Shown here: in pieces, positions 23,537 to 34,967 of the stretch | Layout: each line of letters begins with the position of its first letter | Position numbering within the stretch: the stretch's first letter is position 1 | Assembly: GCA_025738555.1 (NCBI GenBank) | Contig: JAOVFP010000006.1 | Location: 6,138,001-6,202,000 of the forward strand | Reading direction: 5' to 3' | DNA length: 64,000 bases | Source of the DNA: Cyathus striatus | Lineage: Eukaryota > Basidiomycota > Agaricomycetes > Agaricales > Nidulariaceae | The notes under the pieces: model-generated | What the model was told of the DNA's origin: nothing | The model's database searches: none | Seen by the model: the letters and a program-made list of their open reading frames with translations, nothing else | Position numbers and translations under genes: made by a program

Positions 23537-23915
23537 AAAAGTATTGGTACTGAGCATTACATTGAAGTACTAACTAGAAAGTACTAGCTCTTTGCCCACC
23601 CCACCAACCCACTACATTGGATCCCACTGAAGATCTAGGTACTTGTTCCCAATTTAAGACCTCTACTGCGATGGCATTCGTGTCGTCTATCCACTGTTCC
23701 CAGTCTTCATTGTTGGGTAGATCTTCTGGCACTTGTGGGCGTCATGACAATCCGTCCACTGCTGCGTGATCTTTGCCAGGTATGTGAACGAGTTTAAAGG
23801 GGGAGAATAATAAAATTCCAGCTATCAAAAGTATTGATACTGAGCGTTACATTGAAGTACTAACTAGAAAGTACTAACTCCTTGCTCACTCCACCAACCC
23901 ACTACATTGGATCCC
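23537..23915. repeat. 89-bp direct repeats flanking a retroelement remnant
   Basis: 23537-23625 and 23827-23915 are near-identical (AAAAGTATTGRTACTGAGCR through CCACTACATTGGATCCC). The 200 bp between them encode the Ty3/gypsy fragment annotated separately. On the minus strand both repeats encode GSNVVGWW, so the duplication may include former coding sequence. Confidence 0.85.
23626..23815 (-). pseudogene. Ty3/gypsy pol fragment (end of RNase H)
   Basis: The minus strand reads FKLVHIPGKDHAAVDGLS, then a stop where these elements normally have Arg, then RPQVPEDLPNNEDWEQW. The phrase resembling F-E-L-V-H-V-P-G-K-x-H-x-x-A-D-x-L-S-R is the hallmark of the C-terminal end of the Ty3/gypsy RNase H. 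Only about 60 codons survive, with no integrase or LTR next to them. Confidence 0.7.
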
Positions 23916-24048
23916 GAGTCCCTTTCGATTGACATCATGTTTTGGAGTGGTGCATAATCTGGTGCTTGTTCATTTGAATCACCATTTCCTTTCTGCCCAA
24001 TGCCACCATACTCTCAAGTGCCAAATTTTGCAATGTCAGTAGTAACTT

Positions 24049-24249
24049 TTACTCGTTTGGACTTGATTTAATGTATGTGTAGGAATGGCAGTACCATTTA
24101 AAATACTCACTGGCTAAGTTAGTTTTATGTAGTACCATGACCAAGTGACCAATAACATTTCTCCTGTCCAGCTTAGGTTTCATTTTAATTAAATCTGCTC
24201 CAAGTTTTCGACTCATCGGAGCAATTCTCCAATTAAGAGCCGACTCCAT
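24049..24249 (-). other. Possible first exon divergent from the 24.3-kb gene
   Basis: The frame from 24249 gives ESALNWRIAPMSRKLGADLI and VIGHLVMVLHKTNLAS, then a consensus GTGAGT donor near 24111. A plausible following exon near 23970-23900 reads QKGNGDSNEQAPDYAPLQNM. The composition looks coding, but no family is recognised and the 3' part runs into the direct repeat. It may belong to the same retroelement relic. Confidence 0.3.
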
Positions 24250-24263
24250 AGCATTTCAGCAGG

Positions 24264-24270
24264 TATATAA
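24264..24270 (+). promoter_or_regulatory. TATA-box-like element
   Basis: GGTATATAAAGACC lies about 30-36 bp upstream of the ATG at 24300. Position and sequence fit a TATA box for a very short 5' leader, or for a start at a downstream codon. Confidence 0.45.
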
Positions 24271-24299
24271 AGACCGACAATGATGCCATTAGTTCAGCA

Positions 24300-24876
24300 A
24301 TGCATCCCCCCGAGAAACCTCCCATCAATCGATATACTCAACTATCACCTGTAGTCCCCCGCCCCCAGACCCAGGTGCAACTGAAAAGAAATTCGTTCTT
24401 TCCAGAACCTTGCATCCGTGAAGACACCCCAGGTAATCGTGTTGCAGCTCGATATACTTTCCCGTGTTAATTATATCTTGTTTTTAGAGACACAGGATTA
24501 CTCTGAAACGACTTCTCGAGAGTCTTCCAGTTCCGCTGGGCTTGGACAAAGGAATGTCGTCAACACTGTTGAGTCATCTGGCTCATCTGGGCAACAGTCC
24601 AAGGTGAATTCAGGCAGAAAGCTTTTGGGGGTCTTGCTAACGTTCTATTGTTTCTAGAATTTAAATCGCATTCAGCCCAACCTCAGATCTTCAACTAAGA
24701 ACAAGCGAAAACGTGATGTTGCTGATCTCATAGTGGATGAACAGCCATTGAAAATGAAACATCGCCATAAACTTACGGTGAAGGATAAGGATCTGATGAC
24801 AGAGAAGATTGATAATATCGAGCACACTGTTATCACCATGTTGGAGGAACTGCAGCGCGAGGTTCAGGAGCTGTAG
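24300..24876 (+). CDS. Small basic, coiled-coil-type protein (155 aa, three exons)
   Basis: Exons 24300-24432, 24488-24603 and 24658-24876 have clean GT..AG introns of 55 and 54 nt and keep one frame, giving 155 residues. Residues 1-45 are Pro-rich. A Ser/Thr/Gln-rich middle (TTSRESSSSAGLGQRN) is followed by a nuclear-localisation-like TKNKRKRD. The last 40 residues form a likely amphipathic helix (KIDNIEHTVITMLEELQREV). This layout suggests a nuclear protein that dimerises through its C-terminus; no DNA-binding domain is visible. No disruptive change is present. The family is not recognised, and an origin within a transposon cannot be excluded. Confidence 0.55.
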
Positions 24877-25099
24877 CTCAGTAGTATTATTGTATACTGG
24901 CTTCTTTCAATGAATTTCTCGCTTGCCTTTCATTGTGACCAATAATAATGTCTATAACTATTACATTGTATGACTAGTAATATAAATATCATAGAACTGA
25001 TTACACTTGTTGGTCTGGTCAAATCTATTAGCATTGTCAGGCTGATTATGCTTTAATTGATTTATAACTGTCTTAATGGTTATCAGGTATTACACTACT

Positions 25100-25515
25100 T
25101 CTATTGCTTCGCGAGGTGATCAGACTTATACTTCATAAAATATTTTTTGGGTGATTTCTGAACCCATATAATTATTTTCATAGCTATCTTGCTTTTACAC
25201 TGCTGGTAATGCTTTGCATGATGATCAGACTTATATTCAACTGACACCTCGTATAGTATTTTTTGGGTGATTTCTAAACCCATACAATTATTTTCATAGC
25301 TATCTTGCTTTTACACTGCTGGTAATGCTTCGCATGATGATCAGACTTATATTCAACTGATACTTCGTATAGTATTTTTTGGGTGATTTCTAAACCCATA
25401 CAATTATTTTCATAGCTATCTTGCTTTTACACTGCTGGTAATGCTTTGCACGATTATCAGACTTATATTCAACTGATACTTCGTATAGTATTTTTTGGGT
25501 GATTTCTAAAACCAT
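25100..25515. repeat. 116-bp tandem repeat, about 3.6 copies
   Basis: The unit contains CAGACTTATATTCAACTGAY and ATTTTTTGGGTGATTTCTAA. GATCAG starts at 25118, 25223 and 25339, with a variant near 25455. The last two spacings are 116 bp; the first unit is shortened. The array ends against the 80-bp transposon terminus at 25519. Confidence 0.9.
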
Positions 25516-25518
25516 GTA

Positions 25519-25598
25519 ACCCCCCCAAACAGCTGATGGACTGATATGGCCTGATATGACCTTATCTGAACAGATATGCTGATTTCGATTTTTCCGAC
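25519..25598. repeat. Solo end of the 300-1745 transposon family
   Basis: CCCCCCAAACAGCTGATGGA through TTTCGATTTTTCCGAC aligns over about 80 bp with the complement of 300-380, the left terminus of the element inserted near the window start. It is again followed by ATAT. No partner end was found nearby, so it is a broken copy. Confidence 0.7.
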
Positions 25599-25689
25599 AT
25601 ATGTTCGTTGTCAATTTCAGGTTGTACTACAATATGTACAGATTTGATAGTGCAAGCCTTACTACGACTTGCCCGGGTTGAATCCGTTT

Positions 25690-28050
25690 TTCAACTTTTT
25701 AGAGCGAACGTAGGTGGGAAGTAGGTGTTATGAATCACAGTGGGACACGCGCGAGCCGTGAAGATGAAACCAAGCTGCTAACGAGCCCGGCCATACGCAG
25801 GATAAGCGCGCCTGAGGATATTTACTCGGTCCGATGTGACCGGCTCGCTTGATTCCAGAATCCACGCACACTGGTGACGCACAGACCACGTGAGCGGCAT
25901 TTTTGTTTTGTTTGTCGCTTGTCCTTGCCAGTTGCGCCGAGCTTGATATTCGTAGAAAGTCCATAGATAAATTACATTCATAGACAAATTCACATGATAG
26001 TACGGACATAACGAGGTGTGAGAACGACATAGCTCAGAATCCTCAGATGTGGCATGTTGACATTCTTCGCGCGCGCACCACGTCGAACGACTCCACGGAC
26101 AGATCGCCTAGCTCTTTGTCTTGGTTCATATACCTCTCATTCAAACCCAACAATTCAAATACCCAAGAGTATGACAGCCCCACGACTCGACCTAGACCTC
26201 AATTTGTTTTTTCCTCTTGATACCCCCGCTCGAACTGGGACGTCGTGTTCTTTATGCCTACGACTGCGTCTGGTGGGACCTCGGGCATATCTATGCCTGC
26301 TTCGTCCGTCTACACCTACCGAGACTTCTACGAAGAAAGAAGAGGATGGATTCAAGTCCAAGTTCGCTAGTTCGCCTGCTGTGAAGCAGCCTTACGATCC
26401 TGCAGAGGCGTTGATGCGCGCTGGTGGGCCGGGTGTTAGTGCTGGTGGGTTGTTTTTTTTGTTCGGTTGTGAGTGACGTTTTTTTCTTTCGGTTTCATGT
26501 CTATTACCTTCATCTTTGTCTCCATCTTCACAGTTACCGCTTTTCCCTTGTCCCTCTCCTTCCCTTCTCCGCTTCGTAACTCTCCCCTTCCTCTCCGCTT
26601 CCCGCATCTCAGCACTTCTACTTCCACTTTCCCACTTCCAGTCCGGCCTCTTCTCGTCTCACCTCTTCGCTTCTTCGCTCTTCCCGCCCCCCGCCCCCCT
26701 TTTCCTGTACCCCCTTGTCCCGTCTCCCCTCTTCCCGTCCCTCCCTCCCCTTCCTTCTCCTCAAAACCCAAACTAATCACCCCCTACCCAGAACTCGAAG
26801 GTGTCCGACGATCAATATGTGACATGACCCTGCTCATCTTTCACCTCATCCTCTCAAGCTTTACATTTGAAGGCGTTGATATCAATGTTGCGCAACATTT
26901 GAGAAGGTGTCCGAATGGTGAGCTTTTTCTTTTGTTTTTGAAGGAGAGGGGAATTGTGGAGAAGGGGAGAGGTGCCCGTGAGAGGTGTGTGGAGAGGGAC
27001 TGAATGTGGATGTTCAAGGTAGTGGTTGGGACGTACGTTTGTTGTCCTTGGATCGCTTGAGGCGATATCCTGCCTTCTGTGCTGGAAAACGTGCTCTATG
27101 CGTGCCACTCTCTACGTTTGTATGTCTGTGTCATACCGCAGGCATACACCCATCTCATGTTCGTACCGGCTCCATTCAGGAGACAGCTGGGACGTGCCTA
27201 CGGTGCCTTTGCTCGTTGCTCGTTTAGGATGAGCTGTCTGGATCTAGGTTGATTCGTCTTCGGTTTTGCGTGGGCGCGTGTGCTTTGCTACTCGTGTACC
27301 ATGCGTCTGATAGATTTCAGGTTTCAATGCGGCTGTCGGATGCGAGGACAGGGGTGGTGATGGTGATGGCAGTGCGGATGGAATGGGATGGGATTCGTGT
27401 GGGAAATGAGGTACACTGTGGCTGGTGGCCTTGCTGGTGGGAGACCTTTCTTTGTTCGTGGGTTGGGCCATCGTGCTATGAGTTACGGGCTACGGAGATG
27501 GAGATGATAATTCTCGTGGTGGATATAGACGCCATGCCACGCAGTACGCCGATGGACGCGTATTGGGTTGGGTCGAAGGCACTTGTCCTTGCGTGTTGCA
27601 AGCTCGCGTGTAGGTTCCTCAGAAGGAACGTGGTTGTCACCCTTCAAGCTTCAAGCCTCACGTTCGATGCCTATTTTCGTTTTATTTTGACGCAATTGGA
27701 GTAGGGTTGAACCGCTGCTCTTGAGAGGATAAAATGTGACGGGGGGGATATTTAGCGCCTGCATCCAATCGTCTACTTTAGGTTGAGGCGAGGTCGTACC
27801 TCTAACGTACTCTGTGTCCCAGGCTACGAGTTCCTTTGTCTCCAAATATAAGTATTGTGGGTGTTGGTATATGCGTGCATGCGAGGTGGTGTCCTATTGG
27901 TATCGTTCGATTTGCTCGCTGACTTCGTTCGAGGGGATAAGATGCGACGGGGGGATAAAATCTGGCTGCGATCTTGAATGTGCCGTAGTTTGGCTGCATT
28001 TTATTTCAACTCCGTACCCCGTTAGATACATGCTTTCGTTCACCTGACTC
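25690..28050 (+). pseudogene. Unit B copy 1 (unknown gene family), frameshifted
   Basis: The segment aligns with 31.16-33.25 kb over most of its length. A recognisable start at 26172 reads MTAPRLDLDLNLF and PARTGTS. Compared with copy 2, four bases (TACC) are missing near 26250, which moves the continuation (FFMPTTASGGTSGISMPASS) out of frame. An exon-like block at about 26805-26920 reads RRSICDMTLLIFHLILSSFT and GVDINVAQ, followed by a GTGAGC donor. Between them is a 200-bp pyrimidine-rich tract. The same ordered pieces recur in five places, which suggests a real former gene, but the product, strand and full exon map are uncertain. It lies directly upstream of the intact NACHT gene. Confidence 0.5.
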
Positions 28051-28299
28051 ACTTAATACCTCATTGCATACAATATGTTATCCTCGCACTACTTGAATAT
28101 AACTCGTCTTCTAATACTTCACCATTCTTGAGACTGTATAGCAGGTCCTTTCCAGGACTGTCCGCTATTTTTACACATTGAAGCTTTGAAGATTTATAAT
28201 GCGATAATGCTGATCATCGATTGTCATCGCCTCGTAGTACTCGTACACAGCTCGTACGCATCACTGACTGCCAATACCTGAACGGCCTGTTCGCTCATC
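28051..28299 (+). promoter_or_regulatory. Conserved upstream region of the NACHT genes
   Basis: This 250-bp stretch recurs upstream of the NACHT fragment at 35.2 kb (34968-35195), with CACTACTTGAATRTAAC, GTCCGCTATTTTTACACAT and GCTTTGAAGATTTATAATGC nearly unchanged. It is non-coding and is the likely promoter and 5' leader. The first NACHT copy keeps only the part from GTCTGCTATTTT onward, as a hairpin. Confidence 0.55.
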
Positions 28300-30417
28300 A
28301 TGGATACTTCTACATATAGCGGTAGGGCTGGTCCTTTCCACGGGGCTAGTCACTTTACAATTCAGCATGCTTACATGGCGGAGAACATGGGTATCGAAAG
28401 AGCTGGCGATGGTGCGTGTCCATAACGATGTACGAAGAAATTCCACAGGCTAATTATTGATTAAGATGATCTATTGGTCACCTTGCAGAAAAAAATTGCA
28501 CATAGTACTATACATAATTCCGGTGAACGTTATGATGTCCCAAAGTGCCACCCGGGAACCAGAGAAAAAGTATTGGACGAGATCATTTCCTGGATCAATC
28601 ACCCAAATCCAGAGGCACGAACTATGTGGCTTCATGGCCCCGCCGTTGCAGGGAAATCTTTCATTGCACAAACTATCGCTGTTCGATGCATGGAGGAAGA
28701 CAAACTTGCTGCATCATTTTTCTTCTCCCGTCACAATGCAGACAGAAACACTTGTCGGTCCCTTATCGCCACTATTGTATACCAACTTGCCTTATGCGTG
28801 ATCGAAGTTAAGAAACACCTTACAGATGCTCTGCGGAATAATGGACCAGCTATTTGGAGCATGTCGCTAGAATGGCAGATTCAAAATATTATAACTGAAC
28901 CGCTTATAAAGGCAGTCCATACATATCCTACTATAGCAGGAAAATGCCTTATAATTGATGGACTCAACGAGTGTGTGGAACACAACATGCAGGAAGAAGT
29001 TGTTAGGTGTTTCACAAGGGCATCATCTCGAGGTCTTCTCTCTGTTCTCATCGTCAGTCGACCGGACCTTTATATTCGACAGGAATTTAAACGAGCACCT
29101 ACTGGCTCCTTTACACCGTTTAACCTGAATGAGAAGTATAATCCAGAGAAAGATATCGACTGGTATCTTAGGGACACATTTATCCAAATCAAGTTGCATC
29201 ATCCATTATGCCACGGACTGGATTCTAATTGGCCATCTAATGAGCAACTTGAACAGATTGTGAACAGATCATCTAAGCAATTTATCTATGCCGCAACTGT
29301 TTTTCGATTTGTCGAAAATCCACGGTCCAATCCGAGGAAGTCCCTTGAAAGGGTCACCAATATAAATTCTATTGGAACCGACAACCCATTTGCCGAACTG
29401 GACAATTTGTATATGTCTATTCTCCATGATGCCGCGAGGGATAACGAAGTGCATCAAAAATTGCTGTTAATATTTGAAGCCCTTCTATTCTTTCGTGGCG
29501 TCAAAGTACCTCAGCTTTTGGACGATTTTCTGCATATGGAGGGGGATATTATGGCAATTCTGATTGATGTTTATTCGATCTTGAAGATTCCAGAAAATCC
29601 GGCTCGGAATGGGGTTACATTTTATCACGCATCATTCACCGACTCCCTTCGAGATTCGCGCCGTTCAGGAAAGTATTTTATAGATGAAGCACTGGCACAT
29701 CTTCATTTAAGCGAATATTGTATCAAATGCTTAAAAGAATATCTCGACAACGATACTTCGAGGAACGAACTCCCAAGGACTTTTCATCCTTCTATCCGTG
29801 GATACTTCTATTACTTTAACAGGAGCTTGCTTTTAAATTCTCGAATTTTCGGTGAAGATAATTACACAGCTAAGGACGGTACTGCTATTGTATGCAGAGC
29901 AACCATCGAATCAAAATATGCCAGAATTGGGTTTAAAATTCAATTTTCTGAATATTTTATCTCAGGCATTATTTGTGGCAGGAGTACCTATTCCGAATAT
30001 GATCAAGAAGTAAAATCTTCAGTAGATGACTGGACTTTCGGAGAAATGGATCTTCATTTCCGGAATTCTCGGTTTTTCGCTATAGGAATGTATTCCAAAC
30101 GCGGAGTAAGGCGGAGGAGCCATTTTACTATCGACGATGATGCCGGTCTGAAAGTTGTTCAAGCTCAAGTATTCACTTCGCTATTGGAAATCGATAAAAA
30201 TAGTATTGATTTTAATCTGAGAAGGTATTCTAATAACAGTGACTACACCAACTACATCAGGCACATCCGGACAGGCCGGCAAGAGCGTATTAATGTTTTT
30301 GAGCTCTTGCTGCAGTGGCTTAGAGAAATACCTAAACTGTACGATAACGTTTATTATTTTATTGGATTACATCTAATAAATGGAATCCGGATTTTAACAG
30401 AAATATTCCTGTTGTGA
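28300..30417 (+). CDS. Intact NACHT-domain NLR-like protein (687 aa)
   Basis: Exon 1 (28300-28411) and exon 2 (28466-30417) join through a 54-nt intron with a GCTAAT branch site, giving 687 residues. The N-terminus is short, with AGPFHGASHFTIQHAYMAEN conserved in the other copies. CHPGTREKVLDEI precedes the NTPase. The P-loop is GPAVAGKS (residues 95-102), Walker B is LIIDGLNEC (199-207) and a sensor-type Arg lies in LIVSRPD (about 236). In Walker B the second Asp of the usual DGLDE is Asn, whereas copy 1 keeps DGLDEC. After the NACHT and winged-helix-like region come about 300 residues without repeats (SFTDSLRDSRRSGKYFIDEA, then a C-terminal domain ending GIRILTEIFLL). STAND proteins of this kind act as nucleotide-dependent switches in fungal non-self recognition; that role is inferred. 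It is the only uninterrupted NACHT copy here. Confidence 0.9.
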
Positions 30418-31130
30418 ACCTTTTACATGTGGCTGTACAGTTTATTTTCGGAAGGGAGGTCGTATTTGTAGATGGGGCGTTGGATGATGTGAAAGCTTTG
30501 ACTCGATGTGTGGAAAAGTTGAAATCTCAACTTATGAGGAGGGGATAGAATCCTTTCTGAAACGTGCAAAGGATGAGGTTGGGATGTAGTATTAATAGCT
30601 GTTGCAGTTACCTTATTTCGAGCGATGGTGTAATTCTGATATGTAGTAGCACATGTTTTAAGTTTGACGAGGATGCTTATTTATAGAATCTATGTTCACC
30701 CAGCTAAAACTGTTTCAGCCCATAACAGTATTCGCAGACGTTTTGAATAGATGCTTTTGACGAAGATGTATTTTTATGAAATGTACATCCACACAGCTAG
30801 AAAAGGTCTGACTGAGCTGAAGATGTAACACTTGCTATGAAGCTTCGTTCCAAAGACAAGTAAGTAATCGCGGAGTTCTTGGTGTGATCCATTTCTGTGT
30901 TGTGTGAGATTGGATTGTGATGTAAGTAGATGGATGACAGGAAAGAGTAGCTTGGTGCTTTAGTTTGTCATTTAACAGGTCCTCGTATGTAGAGTGAAGG
31001 CTGTCGTCACTACATTCGTGAAATCTACGGTTTTATGGTGACAGTGAAATGACACAACGAAGTGGGATTTTTAAATATATGTGCATGATTAAGACCAGTT
31101 TTTTTCTAACTTTTTTTCTTGGAGTTTGGG
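30418..31130 (+). repeat. 3' flank of the intact NACHT gene, duplicated
   Basis: It aligns with 10390-11150 with small indels and carries no credible frame. It ends where unit B copy 2 begins (CTTTTCAACTTTTTAGAGCG at about 31168, also present at 25702). Confidence 0.75.
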
Positions 31131-31149
31131 GTTGAACGTGAACTACCAT

Positions 31150-33250
31150 ACTTATGTACAGAGCTTTTCAACTTTTTAGAGCGAACGTGGGATACGCGTG
31201 AAGATGAAACTGGGGGTTTGGTTAGACGCAGGATAAGGGCGTCTTCGAATTCGGTCCGATGTGGCCGGCTCGCGTGGACTCATGCACAGACCACGCGAGG
31301 ATTTTTCATTCGTCGTTCGTCTGGCTCATAAACGTCTCATTCCAACCAATACCCTACGAACATGACTGCCCCACGACTCAACCTAGACTTCAACTTGTTT
31401 TCTCCTCCTGATACCCCCGCGCGAACTGGGACGTCTACCGTGTTCTTTTCGCCTACCACCGCATCCACCGGTACTTCTGAAGTATCAACACCAGCTACGT
31501 CTAGGAGGGAAGGGGAGGATGGAACCTCCTCGCCGGGTGATTGGTTGACTTTTATAAAAGAGGAATATGTCCCTCTTTCCTTTTGAGATGAAGCTGACGC
31601 GTTGATAGGTTGAATATGCGTACTACGATACAGATATATCAACTGCTCTTCTAATACCTCACAGCAGTGGACGCTGCCCACCCGGATGGCTACGACCTCT
31701 CCATCGACGTGCACTTCTGAAGCGGAGTCTATTTGGGTGGGCAGGGTTGTTAATGCGTGCTGGGGGGATGGGAAGGGAGTGATGAGCCGAGTGTTGGTGC
31801 TGGTGGGTGTCGTTTCCATGCTGTGTGGTTGCTCTCGATGTTTTCTCCTTGTTTTGCTCATCTGCTTCCCGCACTTCAGCACTTCCACTTCCACTTTCCC
31901 TCCACTTCCCCTCCATTCCTTCCTTTTCATGCTTCTTCCCTCTTCTCGTCTGCCCTCTTTGTTCTTCTCTCTTATTTGCTTCTTCCCTCTTCTCGTGCCC
32001 CCTCTTCTTTCTCCTCTTCCCCACTCCACGAAACTAATCACCCCCAACCAGAATCTGAAGGCGTCCGGCGATCAATATGTGACATGGCCTTGCTCATCTT
32101 CCACCTCATCCTTTCAAGCTTTACATTTCAAGGTGTAGATATCAATGTTGCCCATCGTATCATCGAGTGGAATCTTAAGCGATATCTCAATGGTGAATTT
32201 TTTCCTGTCTTTGTTTTGGTTACTTTTGGTTTGGTGGGGGAGTGGGGAGAAGGGGAGTGGTGCGTATGAGGAGTGTGTGCGGAGGGACTGGATATGGATG
32301 TTCAAGGTACCAGCTGCCGGTTAGGGACTCGCGAGTTCGTGGATTGCTTGGGGCGATAACATACCTTCGTGATGCGTTCCCTTGTACGTTTCTACGCATG
32401 TGATGTACTGCGGGCGGGCATACATCTCATGGTCGTGTGGATGTGCCATTTCTCGTTCTTGGATGAGTTGTCTAGGTCTGGGTTGCTTCGTCTACGGTTC
32501 TACTTGGACGCATGAACCTCTTCCATTCGTGTACCCCTGGATGCGACGACAGGTTGGGTTGAGGTTGGATTATGAGATAGCGATGGCGGTGCGGAAAGGA
32601 TGGGATGTGATTCATGCGGGCAGTGGGGTACCGTTACAGGTGGTGGCTTTGGTGCTGGAGACTTTTTCTTTGTTCGAGGGTTGGGCTAAGGAGACGGTGA
32701 TGATGATTCTCATGGTGGGGATAGGCATCATGCAATGCAGTGTCTGATGGGCGTCCATTGGGTTAGGTAGAAGGCACCATGTTGCAAGCTCGCGTGTAGG
32801 TTCCTCTGCGAGGACGGATCGTGGATGTTGCCCTTCAAGCCTCACGTTCGATGTTTATTTTCGTTTTGGTTTAACGCAATTGGAGAGTGGTTGAACCCCG
32901 CTCTTGAGAGGATAAAATGTGACGGGGGGATATTGGCGTCTGGGTACGACGGTTTACTTTAGGTTGAGGCTTTTCAGGCGGGTCGTACCTCTGTGTCCCA
33001 GGCTACGAGTTCGTTGTTCACCCGATGTAAGTGTTGTGGGTGTTGGTGCATGCGTGCATGCGGAGTGGTGTCCTATAGGGATCCGATCGTTGCTCTTACG
33101 TTCGATTTGTTTTTCTGATTTCGTTCGAGAGGGTAAGAACTTGAAGCGACGGGGGATAGCATTTGGCTACGATCCTGAATGCGCCATAGTTTGGTTGCAT
33201 TTTATTTCATCTCCATACCTCATTAGATACATACCTTCGTTCACCTGACT
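31150..33250 (+). pseudogene. Unit B copy 2 (unknown gene family)
   Basis: The start at 31362 reads MTAPRLNLDFNLF, DTPARTGTSTVFF and TASTGTSEVSTPATS, then GDWLTFIKEEYVP. A following exon near 31667 reads DAAHPDGYDLSIDVH, but one extra base (CACTTCTGAA against CACTCCGAAG in the copy at 63.8 kb) shifts it; the correct continuation SEAESIW is in the next frame. A later block at about 32065-32195 reads CDMALLIFHLILSSFTFQGV and HRIIEWNLKRYLNG, then a GTGAAT donor. Differences from copy 1 are partly synonymous, supporting a former protein-coding gene. No known domain is recognised. It is directly upstream of the NACHT fragment at 35.2 kb, repeating the B-NACHT order. Confidence 0.5.
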
Positions 33251-33431
33251 CACTTACCTTGTTGTATGCATAAGTATCGTACGCACAGTCCACGAGTACC
33301 AGTTTTCACTCCCCTCAACTTCGTCTCTACAATGAGCTTACTAGGGTTCGAAGGTTGGAAGGACGTCCAACCACGCGCATTGTTTGTTTCTTTGTCGAGA
33401 GGATACCGCCTAGTAAATATCCTCCTCCACA

Positions 33432-33550
33432 ACATGACTATTCGTGTGGGGGATATATCAACGCACTATAGAACCCCTAGAAGCTTAAAGTGGAATTGAA
33501 GTTAACCCTCTTTAAGCTTCTGGAGTTTTCGCAGTGTGTTAATATATCTC
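33432..33550. mobile_element. Foldback MITE, copy 1
   Basis: GATATATCAACGCACT...AGAAGCTTAAAG and its complement (CTTTAAGCTTCT...AGTGTGTTAATATATC) form a hairpin with arms of about 40 bp. The outer ACATGACTATT end is present only on the left here. A fuller copy lies at 55686-55824. Confidence 0.8.
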
Positions 33551-33559
33551 TTAATACTT

Positions 33560-34967
33560 ATTGTTGTTCATGCTTTTGGCTTGTAGCTTCCTTGCAATGG
33601 ATCAACTTATTCAGTCCTCATATGTTAGATATGCCCACGGATGGTGCCCCGACGAAATCTAGGGTCAGGATTATGGCAGAATACGCACCGTTTGGTTGCA
33701 GCTACGAAATTTTCTGACGATGAATGCTCCTCTCGAGATTTGCTGTAAAGAAGGCTCTGCAGTGCACTTTAATCGGTTCAATACATACATTATATTTAAA
33801 GCTATGTATACTATCGATTCAGAAAAGATGTCAGTCCTTACGCAGTGATACGCCTGACGGACGTACAACGTGTATAAGCGTATTTTTTGCGATATCTACA
33901 TAATATAATTCACTCACCTGCGATCACATTTGGATTATCTAAGTGTTGGAGTGAGGTCCGAACTGCCAGCGATCGTGCTATTTATAGTCACACCCACTAA
34001 GGACATAATAAACATAGAAGCAGTTGTGATTATAGTAAGGGATGAGCAGGAAAGCACGTATATAGAACCCCAGCGGCAGATTCACCATAAGCGCATGGTA
34101 ACGCGACACGTCTAGGTCACGGGACAGTTCCCCCAGCACTACCCACCCAAAGAAGCCAGTACTATCAGACTCAGAGCACCCATCAAGTGCCAACGGCCCT
34201 TACCATCACTCTGGACTCGAGCCAAATCGGCCCTCGGCATCTTGTGAAATTACATCTCAACCCGATCTGCTGATCGAAGCGAACAGACCATAGATCCGAA
34301 GCCGTGCTTGCTGATGGTTCTATCTTTAGGCTCGCGACGCACTAGGCATTTAGGAACATGCATCAGCCAATAAGCGCATCTCTATTATTGTGGACACCTA
34401 TCCCCTTTGAGACAATATGACCAATGCTCTCCTATCCAGACCTTACCTCCTGAGTGCGCATGTCCCTCCTCCCAGCATCGTAGTTAATTACTCTATCTAG
34501 ACATATTTTATACCTGTACAATACCTTTACAGTACCTAAGAACTCCGCTTTTTCTGTAGTATATAAGGCTCACAAACTTGCTCATGTAGAACCAAGAAAT
34601 CCTGTATCGATTCTTCCGCTATCAGTGCTACTTAGCATATCTGTGACAATCCATTTAACTTTCAAGTGTAATAACCCATGTGATCCAAGCCTCTCCAGGA
34701 CCTCAAAAGAGTTTAGTAATATTAATAGTAGTTACAACAAGTGTCTTAGTTTATAAGCAAATATACTAGCATGTTCATCCCCCCTTTTGCCCGGAATTAC
34801 CTTGTGTATTCTGCAGATATTCCTCCAGACTCACACTTGCTTGACTGTTAACAAGAGTAAGTGATGACCCTTACATAGTTTTGTAGCTATTACTCCCTAG
34901 TAACCCTCATTGCCCTTTTAGCAGGCATCTCTGTTCTCATTTCTCTGGCTTATGTCCTATTCACTTA
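33560..34967. other. Gene-free stretch, possible diverged LTR
   Basis: No supported gene. From about 33845 (TGATACGCCTGACGG) to about 34960 the layout resembles the LTR at 53586-54567: the same GCCTGACGG start, a CTGTACAATACC...ACAGTACCT block, a TAGTATATAAGG promoter-like site and a CCCCCCTTTTGCCC tract in the same order. Sequence identity is low and no target duplication was found, so this is only a possible related LTR. Confidence 0.35.

Noticed and set aside
26473..27003. 176-codon Ser/Pro/Phe-rich frame, and the similar frames at 31686-32269
   Set aside because: They come from a pyrimidine-rich tract between exon-like blocks of unit B and are not conserved in frame between the two copies.
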